A DNA stretch of 23,608 nt from Pyrinomonadaceae bacterium (GCA_025937955.1 JAICQI010000004.1:1-23608); one strand, 5' to 3'. Shown: positions 8,132 through 16,121, counted from the first letter of the stretch. The notes: a model not told the origin generated them from the sequence alone. A program made the numbers and translations.

Positions 8132-9745
8132 TCACCTCGATCCGGATTGAGATGCATGGCCTGAGGACTGACTGGTAGCTTCCCCTTCTTTAGCTTCTTT
8201 CGCCGGCGCCGCCCACCCGGCGCGTTGGAGTAGAGGCAAACCAAAGCGAATCGGAACGGCAAAGTTCGACGCCTGGTTTTCTGTGAAGACTGCAAAGTTG
8301 ACTCCGATCACACGACCGGACGGTCCAAAGAGTGGTGCGCCCGATCCGCCTTCGGCTGTGCGTGCGTCGTATACGATTCTTCGCACGTCGAGATCGGTAA
8401 TGCTGCCCTGAGTTGTCAGAGGTTGAATGCGTTTTGTTTGGGCGAGATATTCGAGTTGGGCCATCGGCGTGCCGTAGCGTTGTTGAATTCCTCGCGACTC
8501 AGCGTCGTCCAACAGCGCCAACAACCGATCAGGTCCTGATGGATAACCCATCATCACCACCGTCTTGCCAACCGCGACTGCATCGGAATCCGCTTCCAAC
8601 GGAAGAATCGGAATCGTTTCCGGAATCTCCGGTATATCCAAACTACAAACGGCGAGGTCGTCTCTTTGTGCGGCGCCTTTGAACTTTAGTGGGATCGCCT
8701 GGGTTATGTTTGGAAAGTAAGCAATCAATTTTCGCAGACGCGGCTGAGCGTTGAGACTGCCGGCAATACTTTGCGCGCGATCGTCAGCGATCCATGGCTG
8801 AGCAATGTGCCGGTTCGTTAACACGTAGCCTTGTCCGATGTGAAAACCGGTGCCGACGAACTCATACTCTGCAATTGCGGCGTTACCTTCAGGCGTCAAT
8901 GCTTCAGGCGCAGTGCCACTCTGAACAGCGGCGCCACTGTCGTTCGTCTGCGCTTCGGGGTATCGCATCGGACGACCCGTGCCTGACTCGACGTAGTAGT
9001 ATGAACCTGCGATCAGGCAAACGCCGCTGCCGTACTGGCTGCGCAGTTTTACGGCCAGAGAAAGACTGTACTGGATCTGTTTGTTCGACTCGTCGATGTT
9101 GATGATCTGCTCGTTAGTTTTTGAAACCTGATCGCGCATCTGGCCGAGCTGCACGCGTTGGTCGTCGATGAGCCTGCGACTGCGCTGGAGCTCTTTGTAC
9201 ATCGCGAACCCGAGATAGAGCATGCCGCCTACGAGAGCGAGCGCGATTCCGAGAGTTATCAGTTTCGTGCTCGGGTTGATTTCGCGCACTAGCTCGCGAG
9301 TGAATTCGCGGAGGAACACCTTGGCATCGTCGCGCCTGGCGGTGGCAGCCGACTCGATTGCAGCGGCTTCGATAAACGGGGCGACGTGAGTTCCTCGTGC
9401 TGCCGCAGGCACGACGGCCGGAAGCGCTCGCACGGGATAGAAGTGCAGTACTATTTCTGAATCTGCAATGCGAAACTCGTCGCCGTCACGGATTTCGCTG
9501 CCCGGATTGACGGGTTTTCCATTAAGCGTGAGCGGCACTGCTGAGTTGAAATCGGTGACACGATACGAGCCGTTCGCCCGGCTTAACTCGAGCAAAACGC
9601 TGTTGTTGGCGCTTTTCGGCAAACTGGACGAGCGGAGTCGCAGGTCACAGCTTTCGGAAGCACCAATGCGAACGCTATCGTCGGAGAGGATTTCGGTATG
9701 CCGGTCGTCGCCCGAGGAGATGTGGATAACCAGGCCGGTTGACAT
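8132..9745 (-). CDS. Membrane-anchored FHA-domain trypsin-like serine protease
   Basis: The 537-residue protein combines three modules. Residues 1-105 look like a forkhead-associated domain (VRIGASESCDLRL, then LTLNGKPVNPGSEIRDGDEFRI), which in other proteins binds phosphothreonine. Residues about 161-183 form one transmembrane helix, followed by a probable coiled coil to about 232. Residues about 290-510 are a chymotrypsin/HtrA-type protease with a visible triad: H313 in LTNRHIA, D363 in AAQRDDLAV and S468 in EGGSGAPLF. No PDZ domain follows; the C-terminal tail is short, Ser/Gly-rich and low complexity. The topology implies a cytoplasmic FHA domain and an external protease, suggesting a phosphorylation-linked sensor, which is inference. 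ATG 9745 is preferred because the FHA strand begins directly; it is divergent from the ferredoxin gene. Confidence 0.85.
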   Translation of the reverse strand: MSTGLVIHISSGDDRHTEILSDDSVRIGASESCDLRLRSSSLPKSANNSVLLELSRANGSYRVTDFNSAVPLTLNGKPVNPGSEIRDGDEFRIADSEIVLHFYPVRALPAVVPAAARGTHVAPFIEAAAIESAATARRDDAKVFLREFTRELVREINPSTKLITLGIALALVGGMLYLGFAMYKELQRSRRLIDDQRVQLGQMRDQVSKTNEQIINIDESNKQIQYSLSLAVKLRSQYGSGVCLIAGSYYYVESGTGRPMRYPEAQTNDSGAAVQSGTAPEALTPEGNAAIAEYEFVGTGFHIGQGYVLTNRHIAQPWIADDRAQSIAGSLNAQPRLRKLIAYFPNITQAIPLKFKGAAQRDDLAVCSLDIPEIPETIPILPLEADSDAVAVGKTVVMMGYPSGPDRLLALLDDAESRGIQQRYGTPMAQLEYLAQTKRIQPLTTQGSITDLDVRRIVYDARTAEGGSGAPLFGPSGRVIGVNFAVFTENQASNFAVPIRFGLPLLQRAGWAAPAKEAKEGEATSQSSGHASQSGSR

Positions 9746-9838
9746 AAAAAGTTACAAAACCATCATTCACAAAGCGAGCGCCCGGATCCGACCGCCTAAC
9801 AGCTCATGCGCGGTTATCTCCGGCCGCCCTCGAAGCAC

Positions 9839-9868
9839 ATTCTACATGAAGTGGAGCCAAACAGTTAA
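9839..9868 (-). promoter_or_regulatory. Candidate promoter for the FHA-protease gene
   Basis: On the minus strand TTAACT (9868-9863) and TAGAAT (9844-9839) are separated by 18 bases, about 95 bases before the ATG at 9745. The -10 is a good match and the -35 a weak one. Its -35 overlaps that of the opposing promoter through the palindrome GTTAAC. Confidence 0.35.
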
Positions 9869-9894
9869 CGTAATTGCATGCGTAGTGGTAGCAT
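9865..9894 (+). promoter_or_regulatory. Candidate promoter for the ferredoxin gene
   Basis: TTAACG (9865-9870) and TAGCAT (9889-9894) are spaced by 18 bases. Transcription would start a few bases later, leaving a short leader that holds the GAGGA ribosome-binding site at 9906-9910. Both boxes are imperfect. Confidence 0.3.
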
Positions 9895-9918
9895 GAAGTC
9901 GAAGCGAGGAATTGAACC

Positions 9919-10332
9919 TTGGTTGACGTGGATTTCATCGACGACCGCGATCGGTTAGTTGAGTTGGCGCCCGTTGCGGCGGCTTCGATTCAGCATCATG
10001 TGTTTGTGTGTACGGGAAAGTCGTGCTCGGCTGCCGACAGTGCTGAGGTTAAAAATGCTTTTGAGCACGAGTTGAAGACGCGCGGGCTACAGTACGGAAC
10101 GATAAAGAAGGGTCGCAATCCGAACGGGACGGTCGTGCTGACTGAGTGCGGATCGGTTGGGTTTTGTGCTGTGGGTGCAGCCGTGATGATTTATCCCGAG
10201 GGTGTTTGGTACGCGCAGGTGCGACCTGCTGACGTACCTGAGATAGTTGAGGAGCACATTGTTAACGGCCGCCCGGTTGAGCGGTTAGCGCTGTTGCGGG
10301 TGGCAAGAAAAGCCGCGGATCAGACAGATTAA
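9919..10332 (+). CDS. (2Fe-2S) thioredoxin-like ferredoxin domain protein
   Basis: This 137-residue protein matches the thioredoxin-fold 2Fe-2S ferredoxin family (related to NuoE and the Aquifex/Clostridium Fd types). It has a first cysteine pair in VFVCTGKSC (C31, C36), a second in ECGSVGFC (C77, C83), and the diagnostic following strand MIYPEGVWYAQV. Such proteins carry electrons in the cytoplasm; the partner is unknown. The second pair is spaced C-x5-C, whereas C-x3-C is usual, so cluster ligation may differ. TTG at 9919 is chosen because GAGGA (9906-9910) lies eight bases upstream; a GTG three codons in is the alternative. The gene converges on gcvPB with only 19 bases between stops and is divergent from the FHA protease. 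Confidence 0.85.
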   Translation: MVDVDFIDDRDRLVELAPVAAASIQHHVFVCTGKSCSAADSAEVKNAFEHELKTRGLQYGTIKKGRNPNGTVVLTECGSVGFCAVGAAVMIYPEGVWYAQVRPADVPEIVEEHIVNGRPVERLALLRVARKAADQTD

Positions 10333-10351
10333 ATCCGGATTCTTATCAGCA

Positions 10352-11857
10352 TTAATCAGGTGTCCTCCATCGCAACACGGGTTTGCGTGCGGCGGCGGCT
10401 TCGTCGAGACGACCAATGCGCGTGTCGTGAGGTGCATTCAAAACCAGTTCCGGATTCTCCACCGCCTCACGCGCAATCGATTTCATCGCCGCAATGAACT
10501 GGTCGAGTTCCTGATGACCCACCGATTCCGTCGGTTCGATCAGCATTGCGCCCTGCACGATTAGCGGGAAATAGATCGTCATCGGGTGGAAACCGTAGTC
10601 GATCAATCGTTTCGCGATATCGAGCGTGTGAACGCCTTTACGCGACTGCCGCTTGTCAGTAAAAACCACTTCGTGCATCGGCGAACCTGGAAATGGTTTG
10701 TCGTAGTCCTCGACCAAACCTGCCGCGATGTAACGTGCATTGAGCACCGCCGCTTCTGTTGCTTCACGTAAACCGTCATTGCCGTGCGTTAGCGTATAGG
10801 CCAGCGCGCGTAACATCATGCCGTAGTTTCCGAAGAAGGCTTTCACGCGGCCGATGGAGCGTGGTTGATCGTAGTCGAGCCGAAAGTTGTCGTCAGAGGA
10901 CTTAACGATTCGCGGCACCGGCAGAAACGGTTCGAGCTCCTTTGTGCAGCAACAAGGACCGCAGCCTGGTCCACCACCACCGTGTGGCGTCGAGAAGGTC
11001 TTGTGAAGATTCAGGTGAATGACGTCGACACCCATGTCGCCGGGGCGTGCGACGCCGACGAGCGCGTTCATGTTGGCGCCGTCCATGTAAACGAGGCCGC
11101 CGGCTTCGTGAACGATCTCGCAGATCTGTTTGATGTTGCGCTCGAAAAGGCCGAGGGTGTTGGGGTTGGTCAACATCAAGCCGGCGACTTCACCGTGAGC
11201 ACAAAGTTCGCGCAGGTGATCGAGATCGGTAAGTCCTTCGGCGGTTGATCTGATTGTCTTGACTGAGAAACCGGAGAGATGGGCGGATGCTGGATTCGTG
11301 CCGTGGGCCGAGTCGGGAATCAGCATCGTGCGTCGATGCGACGCGGCTTCACCGTCACGCGCATCGAGAAACGCACGGATGATCATGATGCCGGTCATCT
11401 CGCCGTGCGCGCCCGCGGCGGGTTGCAGTGAAACTCCCGGCAGACCTGTGATCTCGGCGAGATGCTGCTGCAGTTCGTAGATCACCTGGAGAGCGCCCTG
11501 CGCGTCTTGCTCGTCTGTTAATGGGTGCAGGTTTGCGAAACCGGCTATTCGCGCCACGCGCTCGTTCAAGCGCGAGTTGTATTTCATCGTGCACGAGCCC
11601 AGCGGGTACATGCCGATGTCGATCGAGTAGTTCCAGGTCGACATGCGGATGAAGTGACGGATCACGTCGACCTCGCTCACTTCAGGCATGCCTTCGAGAT
11701 CGTCGTCACGACGAAACTCAGCGGGGATGTTCAATTCTGCTTCATCGACGTCGAGAGCAGGCAATCGATACCCGATTCGTCCGGTTTGCGAGCGTTCGAA
11801 GATGAGCTGCTCGTTCGGACTGATGTGGTTGGTGACTTTAGTTATCGCCGTTGTCAT
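10352..11857 (-). CDS. gcvPB: Glycine dehydrogenase (decarboxylating) subunit 2
   Basis: The 501-residue protein is the C-terminal half of the split P-protein of the glycine cleavage system. With subunit 1 it decarboxylates glycine and transfers the aminomethyl group to the lipoyl arm of GcvH, using pyridoxal phosphate in the cytoplasm. The PLP lysine is K286 in the motif HLNLHKTFSTPHGGGGPGCG, and the surrounding fold-type I aminotransferase features are intact (DGANMNALVG, TNPNTLGLFE). Length is normal for the family. It starts at ATG 11857 and is last in the gcvT-gcvH-gcvPA-gcvPB operon, separated from gcvPA by 27 bases that carry a tandem 9-bp repeat. No terminator is evident before the convergent ferredoxin gene. 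Confidence 0.97.
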   Translation of the reverse strand: MTTAITKVTNHISPNEQLIFERSQTGRIGYRLPALDVDEAELNIPAEFRRDDDLEGMPEVSEVDVIRHFIRMSTWNYSIDIGMYPLGSCTMKYNSRLNERVARIAGFANLHPLTDEQDAQGALQVIYELQQHLAEITGLPGVSLQPAAGAHGEMTGIMIIRAFLDARDGEAASHRRTMLIPDSAHGTNPASAHLSGFSVKTIRSTAEGLTDLDHLRELCAHGEVAGLMLTNPNTLGLFERNIKQICEIVHEAGGLVYMDGANMNALVGVARPGDMGVDVIHLNLHKTFSTPHGGGGPGCGPCCCTKELEPFLPVPRIVKSSDDNFRLDYDQPRSIGRVKAFFGNYGMMLRALAYTLTHGNDGLREATEAAVLNARYIAAGLVEDYDKPFPGSPMHEVVFTDKRQSRKGVHTLDIAKRLIDYGFHPMTIYFPLIVQGAMLIEPTESVGHQELDQFIAAMKSIAREAVENPELVLNAPHDTRIGRLDEAAAARKPVLRWRTPD

Positions 11858-11860
11858 AAA

Positions 11861-11887
11861 TAGGTCGTATAGGACTTATAGGTCCTA
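11861..11887. repeat. Three tandem 9-bp near-palindromic repeats between gcvPA and gcvPB
   Basis: TAGGTCGTA (11861-11869), TAGGACTTA (11870-11878) and TAGGTCCTA (11879-11887) follow one another without a gap, consensus TAGGNCNTA. The third unit includes the stop codon of gcvPA (11885-11887). Units 2 and 3 also form a 7-bp hairpin (ATAGGAC 11869-11875 with GTCCTAT 11882-11888). Confidence 0.8.
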
Positions 11888-13228
11888 TATTGTTTCGAGC
11901 GCTTCAATCAGCGCATCGATCTGCGCGCGGCTGTTTGTCTCGGTGACGCAGACCAGAAAATCGTTTGGCCGGTCGGACATGAACCGCTCCAACGCAATGC
12001 CGCCGTCAATTCCTTTTTCCTTACCCAGACGCGCAAGCAACTCTACGGCCTTCATTGGCCCACGCACCACGAACTCATTAAAAAACGGACCGCTGAAGGG
12101 AAGTGAATAGCCCTTCAAACCGGAAATCGCGCGCGCCGTGTACGCAGCTTTTTGCGCGCATTGGCGTGCCGCCTCCTGAACACCGCGCCGGCCCATCGTC
12201 TCGAGGTAAACCGTGGCCGCCAGCGCGATCAGTCCTTCATTGGTGCAGATGTTGGAAGTGGCCTTCTCGCGGCGGATATGCTGCTCGCGTGTGGCCAGCG
12301 TCAACACGAATCCGCGACGGCCTTTCTTGTCGTACGCTTCACCAACGAGCCGTCCGGGAATCTGCCGCGCGTACTTTTCTCGCGTCGCAAACAATCCCAC
12401 GTACGGACCACCAAACGACAAAGGCACACCAAACGACTGTCCTTCAGCCACGACAATGTCAGCGCCACACGCCCCGGGCGACTTCAAAAGTCCCAGCGAC
12501 ATCGCTTCAGTAATTGCTACAACCAGCAACGCCCCTTTCGCATGCGCCGCATCCGCGAGCGCCGCAAGATCCTCAATGCGACCGAAGAAATTCGGCGATT
12601 GGACCACGAGGGCCGCTGTCGAGTCGTCGATTGCTTCAGCTAACGATTGCCACGATTGTCCTGTCTGCTCGTCAAACTGTGCCAGTTCAAGATGAATCCC
12701 CGCGTGCTGGACGTAAGTTCTAACGACTTCGAGATACTGCGGATGCGCGGCGCTCGAAGCGATCACCTTCGAACGCTTTGTCACGCGCTCAGCCATCAAC
12801 ACCGCTTCCGCCATTGCGGTCGACCCGTCGTACATCGAAGCGTTCGCCACTTCCATCCCTGTCAACTGGCAAACCAGCGTTTGAAATTCGAAGATAGTTT
12901 GCAGCGTCCCCTGCGAAATCTCTGGTTGATACGGGGTGTAGGCAGTGAAGAACTCTGACCGCGAAATGATGTGATCGACGATGGTTGGAATGTAATGAGA
13001 GTAAGCGCCGCCACCCATGAAACTGATGCGCCGCGCGCCGCTGTTGCGCGCGCCCATCTGTTCAAACTGGTCGAGCAGTTCTATTTCGGATAGTGCCGCG
13101 GGAGTGTTGAGCGGTCTTTGTAAAAGCAGATCCTGAGGAATTGAATCGAACAGTTCTTCGGCCGATCCGAGCCCGATTGCCTTGAGCATTTCTATGCGCT
13201 CTTCCGGCGAGTTAGGAATGTAGCGCAA
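11885..13228 (-). CDS. gcvPA: Glycine dehydrogenase (decarboxylating) subunit 1
   Basis: The 447-residue protein is the N-terminal half of the split glycine decarboxylase P-protein. It is recognisable from MRYIPNSPEERIEMLKAIG at the start, the FMGGGAYSHYIP and FFTAYTPYQPEISQGTLQ segments, and the C-terminal half with THEGLIAL-like INTEGLIAL (here ICTNEGLIALAA). It pairs with GcvPB in the cytoplasm and lacks its own PLP lysine, as expected for this subunit. The start is TTG at 13228, chosen because it gives the family's usual MRYIP N-terminus and lies two bases after the gcvH stop, consistent with translational coupling. Length is normal. Confidence 0.96.
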   Translation of the reverse strand: MRYIPNSPEERIEMLKAIGLGSAEELFDSIPQDLLLQRPLNTPAALSEIELLDQFEQMGARNSGARRISFMGGGAYSHYIPTIVDHIISRSEFFTAYTPYQPEISQGTLQTIFEFQTLVCQLTGMEVANASMYDGSTAMAEAVLMAERVTKRSKVIASSAAHPQYLEVVRTYVQHAGIHLELAQFDEQTGQSWQSLAEAIDDSTAALVVQSPNFFGRIEDLAALADAAHAKGALLVVAITEAMSLGLLKSPGACGADIVVAEGQSFGVPLSFGGPYVGLFATREKYARQIPGRLVGEAYDKKGRRGFVLTLATREQHIRREKATSNICTNEGLIALAATVYLETMGRRGVQEAARQCAQKAAYTARAISGLKGYSLPFSGPFFNEFVVRGPMKAVELLARLGKEKGIDGGIALERFMSDRPNDFLVCVTETNSRAQIDALIEALETI

Positions 13229-13230
13229 AG

Positions 13231-13623
13231 TTATTCTGTCTCAGCTTTCGTAAAATCTTCATACTCAGCGGCGGTCAACAAGCTATCGACCTCGCCGGGG
13301 CTCGACATTTTCACGCGGATCATCCAGCCCGTTCCGTAAGGATCGGTATTAACTGTTTCGGGTTCATCAGCCAGTGACTCGTTGATTTGCGTTATCGCAC
13401 CGGCGACTGGAGTGAAGACTTCGGAAACTGCCTTCACCGACTCGACCGAGCCAAATGGTTCATTCGCTGCAAATTCATCGCCCGCCTTCGGCAGCTCGAC
13501 ATACACTACGTCGCCCAGTGAGTTTTGCGCGTAGTCAGTGATGCCAATGATGGCCTCATCACCGTCTACCCTTACCCATTCATGATCTTTACTGTAGTGC
13601 AGATCTTCCGGAACGTTCGCCAT
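13231..13623 (-). CDS. gcvH: Glycine cleavage system H protein
   Basis: The 130-residue protein is the lipoyl carrier of the glycine cleavage system, shuttling the aminomethyl group from the P-protein to the T-protein. The lipoylation site is K64 in GSVESVKAVSE, and the fold signature HEWVRVDGDEAIIGITDYAQ is complete. ATG 13623 is preceded by a strong ribosome-binding site: GGAGGA read on the minus strand (13632-13627), three bases from the start. It follows gcvT by 24 bases and gcvPA starts two bases after its stop. Confidence 0.98.
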   Translation of the reverse strand: MANVPEDLHYSKDHEWVRVDGDEAIIGITDYAQNSLGDVVYVELPKAGDEFAANEPFGSVESVKAVSEVFTPVAGAITQINESLADEPETVNTDPYGTGWMIRVKMSSPGEVDSLLTAAEYEDFTKAETE

Positions 13624-13647
13624 GGATCCTCCATCTTCTTTATCTAT

Positions 13648-14781
13648 TTACTTCGGTCGTTTGTAAAACGGCACCTTGACGACTCGCGCGCCTACTAACT
13701 TGCCGCGCACGTCGATCTGTATCTCCTGGCCTGAGTTGGCATACTCGACCGGCAGGTATGCAAAGCCAATATTCTTTTTCAGAAAAGGCGCCGGGCTGCC
13801 TGAGGTCACTACCCCAACTTGCTGACCTTCAATCATGACGTTTTGATGGTCGCGCGCAATGCCGCGCTCAGTTACTTCAAACCCGCTGAGCTTGCGCTTC
13901 ACGCCCTCTTCCTTCTGGCGCGCCAGCGGCTCGCGACCGATGAAGTCGCCCTTGTCCAACTTACAGATCCACCCGAGATTTGCTTCGAGCAGGGTAGTGG
14001 TCTCGTCGAGCTCGTTGCCGTAAAGTGCCATGCCTGCTTCAAGTCTCAAAGTGTTGCGCGCGGCGAGACCGCAGGGAATTACGCCTGTCGGTGAACCAGT
14101 TTGTCCGGCGTCGAGGATCTTGTTCCACAGTTGCTCCGAACGATCCGCTGGGGCATAAACCTCGAAGCCGTCTTCACCTGTGTAGCCGGTGCGCGAAATT
14201 ATTCCTTCGACTCCATCAACACGCCCGGGCGTGAAGTGGTAATACTTGATTTCAGCAAGGGGCACGTCAGTCAGCTTTTGCAGGATCGACTGTGCGTCCG
14301 GGCCTTGTAGAGCGAGCTGGCAGTAATCGGAGCTGACGTTATTCAACTCAACTGATTCACCGGAATGATTTGACGTGATCCATTCCCAGTCTTTGTCAGT
14401 CGTGCTGGCGTTGACGACAAGCAGCAGGTGATCTGCTGCGAGACGATAAACGAGCAGGTCGTCGATTACGGTTCCTTGCGGGGTGGTCAGGGCCGTGTAA
14501 TGTGCCTGGCCGTCGACCAGCTTGCGGACGTCGTTTGAAGTTATGCGATTGACGAAAGCGACGGCGTCAGTGCCGCGCACGTCGATCTCGCCCATGTGGG
14601 AAACGTCGAAAAGACCGGCGTGGGTTCGTGTGCGCAGGTGTTCCTCGATCGTTCCGGCGGGATATTGAACCGGCATATCCCAGCCGCCGAAATCGACCAT
14701 ACGTCCGCCCATCTGCCGGTGGGCGCTATTGAGTGGAGTTCGTTTGAGTTGCGCAGCCGTTGCGGTCAAGTTACTCACCAC
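13648..14781 (-). CDS. gcvT: Aminomethyltransferase (glycine cleavage T protein)
   Basis: The 377-residue protein transfers the one-carbon unit from aminomethyl-lipoyl GcvH to tetrahydrofolate, releasing ammonia. Family hallmarks are MVDFGGWDMPVQYP at about 28-41, GLFDVSHMGEI, GYTGEDGFEVY, and the C-terminal barrel ending in a basic YKRPK. Length is typical. The start is GTG at 14781, directly followed by a second GTG; either could be used and neither has a strong ribosome-binding site. It is the first gene of the gcvTHP(A)P(B) operon. The dihydrolipoamide dehydrogenase (L-protein) is not encoded here and must be elsewhere. Confidence 0.97.
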   Translation of the reverse strand: MVSNLTATAAQLKRTPLNSAHRQMGGRMVDFGGWDMPVQYPAGTIEEHLRTRTHAGLFDVSHMGEIDVRGTDAVAFVNRITSNDVRKLVDGQAHYTALTTPQGTVIDDLLVYRLAADHLLLVVNASTTDKDWEWITSNHSGESVELNNVSSDYCQLALQGPDAQSILQKLTDVPLAEIKYYHFTPGRVDGVEGIISRTGYTGEDGFEVYAPADRSEQLWNKILDAGQTGSPTGVIPCGLAARNTLRLEAGMALYGNELDETTTLLEANLGWICKLDKGDFIGREPLARQKEEGVKRKLSGFEVTERGIARDHQNVMIEGQQVGVVTSGSPAPFLKKNIGFAYLPVEYANSGQEIQIDVRGKLVGARVVKVPFYKRPK

Positions 14782-14838
14782 GCGCGCCCGAGTTTTTAGC
14801 GACGCGTTGTTTTAATCAGTAATAACAGGTGAAGCCGC

Positions 14839-14867
14839 AACGTAGCACGCGCAGTCCGGTGCGTCAA
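14839..14867 (-). promoter_or_regulatory. Candidate sigma70-type promoter of the gcv operon
   Basis: Read on the minus strand, TTGACG (14867-14862) and TACGTT (14844-14839) are 17 bases apart, about 58 bases before the gcvT start. The -35 matches consensus at five of six positions. No glycine riboswitch core is visible in the leader. Confidence 0.5.
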
Positions 14868-14908
14868 GCGAGGGTGATACAGAGATTTGGTCCCGCTGAA
14901 CTGATGAA

Positions 14909-15322
14909 CTATGGGCACCTGTAATCTTTAGGCACTCCGGTCCAATCATTGGGAGGTGTCAATATCGGAGGAGCACCATTCTTCACAGTGATCCACAAGT
15001 CGACGGTAGCTTCTTCACGACAGCCACCGATCACTGTCACAATTCCATCTGGTGGAATTCCTCTTTTATTCAAAAGGTAGGTCTTCGCGCGACTTGCGCG
15101 TTGTTGGGCCTGTCTTAAGGTATTACTGCGGCCCGGGGAGATGACTATGTAACCACGCGCCCCTGTCCAGCCAATCAATGTGGTTGCAAATCGGTTCAGG
15201 TAAGATAACTCCTTCTTAAAACTGAGAAACCCGTACTGATCGATTTTCAAGGGACCGGTCTCACCAAATGCCTGACCGCTCCCTAGAAGAAGGCAAAACG
15301 TTATGAACACTCTACCCATCAT
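14909..15322 (-). CDS. Small exported OmpA-C-like protein (paralogue of 18496-18945)
   Basis: The 137-residue protein has a signal peptide (about 1-20, ending QAFG). Residues about 27-113 align without gaps to the protein at 18496-18945, sharing the YG..S...E...L..FA pattern, a GYI+I..GR segment, QRASRAKTYLLNKRGI and a GG.RE..TV strand. The order strand, RA-x-RAK helix, RGI, GG.RE strand resembles an OmpA C-terminal (peptidoglycan-binding) domain, but the usual TD/NxxLS motifs are degenerate, so this is suggestive only. ATG 15322 has an AAGG about six bases upstream; a second ATG follows immediately. It lies 37 bases downstream of the secreted 173-residue protein, probably in the same transcript. 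Confidence 0.7.
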   Translation of the reverse strand: MMGRVFITFCLLLGSGQAFGETGPLKIDQYGFLSFKKELSYLNRFATTLIGWTGARGYIVISPGRSNTLRQAQQRASRAKTYLLNKRGIPPDGIVTVIGGCREEATVDLWITVKNGAPPILTPPNDWTGVPKDYRCP

Positions 15323-15359
15323 AGTCGCCTTTTTCTACCGTCAGGTTCAGCAATGCGTT

Positions 15360-15881
15360 TTACGGCAGTGTTCTTGTCGTTGGATTAGCCGAAGGCGTAG
15401 AGTTTGGTGGGCTACGCAAGTTGTCGTCTTTCTGTGCTGAATAATAGGTAATTGCTCTAACGGTATCGCCGCTTGCTTCCATCCCAACTCCTTGGCCGTA
15501 ATCACTAAGGTAGAACAGACCGCGCAACTCTTTATCTGGTACCCGGTCATACTTTGAAACGTCGATGTCAAGGGCAGCGAATGATTGAGGAGTCTTGAAA
15601 TTAACGGTGAGTTGGATCACGGTATCGCGTGGCACTTTCCAAGACGTCGTCGCATCATCATTTCGACAGGTCGGTTCGTCAGCGTAAAGGACAAAGACCG
15701 TTTTATCGGGCAAATCGTAAATACATGCGTTGCCCCCACAGTCTTCGGGTTTAACCTTGAGCAGTCGTTCGACATCGGCGCGAGTGGAATGTAGCGGCAC
15801 AATCCCGCACCACTCTTTCGTAGCGCTAGTAAATGTGCAGACGACGGTCAGGATTAGAGAAATAAGTCCTAATCTCTTCAT
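15360..15881 (-). CDS. Secreted hypothetical protein
   Basis: The 173-residue protein has a clear signal peptide (MKRLGLISLILTVVCTFTSA) and a mature part beginning with TKEWCGIVPLHSTRADVERLL, which I recall as a recurring exported family in Acidobacteriota, though I cannot name a function. Three cysteines in residues 25-60 plus one near 72 could form disulfides. The C-terminus is Pro/Ser/Thr-rich. ATG 15881 is supported by AGGAG about ten bases upstream. Its start codon overlaps the stop of a small upstream open frame (15878-16042) as ATGA. The OmpA-C-like gene follows after 37 bases. Confidence 0.7.
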   Translation of the reverse strand: MKRLGLISLILTVVCTFTSATKEWCGIVPLHSTRADVERLLKVKPEDCGGNACIYDLPDKTVFVLYADEPTCRNDDATTSWKVPRDTVIQLTVNFKTPQSFAALDIDVSKYDRVPDKELRGLFYLSDYGQGVGMEASGDTVRAITYYSAQKDDNLRSPPNSTPSANPTTRTLP

Positions 15882-16042
15882 TTTGTTCTAGCTCCTACCG
15901 GGTGACAGTGCTCCCACAACTGATTGTCCCAATAATTGCCTGAAACTGTAGTACACATCCCGACGTCCGTTACTCGCCATTGCAGAGGAACGTGGAGTAC
16001 CAAGTGGTACGCCCTACATCTGAAATTTGATGCGGACGTCTC
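15878..16042 (-). CDS. Possible small ORF or tail fragment overlapping the next gene
   Basis: This frame is open for 54 codons between a TAA (16043-16045) and a TGA (15878-15880). The residues are compositionally protein-like, including WRVTDVGMCTTVSG, NYWDN and LWEHCHPVG. The only plausible start inside it is a TTG giving about 41 residues, with no ribosome-binding site. The stop overlaps the ATG of the 173-residue protein as ATGA, an arrangement typical of coupled genes. I favour the remains of a longer upstream gene, possibly a displaced toxin tip, over an intact gene, but a chance frame cannot be excluded. Confidence 0.3.
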   Translation of the reverse strand, partial: ETSASNFRCRAYHLVLHVPLQWRVTDVGMCTTVSGNYWDNQLWEHCHPVGARTK

Positions 16043-16047
16043 TTATT

Positions 16048-16077
16048 ATTATCAAATTCGACAAGTGTAGCTCGAAT
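16048..16077 (-). promoter_or_regulatory. Candidate promoter with inverted repeat upstream of 15881
   Basis: On the minus strand GATAAT (16053-16048) follows TTCGAG (16076-16071) by 17 bases. The perfect inverted repeat ATTCGA (16056-16061) / TCGAAT (16072-16077) spans the spacer and -35, as an operator might. The -35 box is poor. Confidence 0.25.
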
Positions 16078-16121
16078 GCATGATGCGACACATGGATCGG
16101 ATTCGCCTGGCAGAGCCTCTC

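Noticed and set aside
14782..14908. Possible glycine riboswitch upstream of gcvT
   Set aside because: The leader lacks the conserved glycine-aptamer core elements and is too short for a tandem aptamer; only a promoter-like pair is visible.
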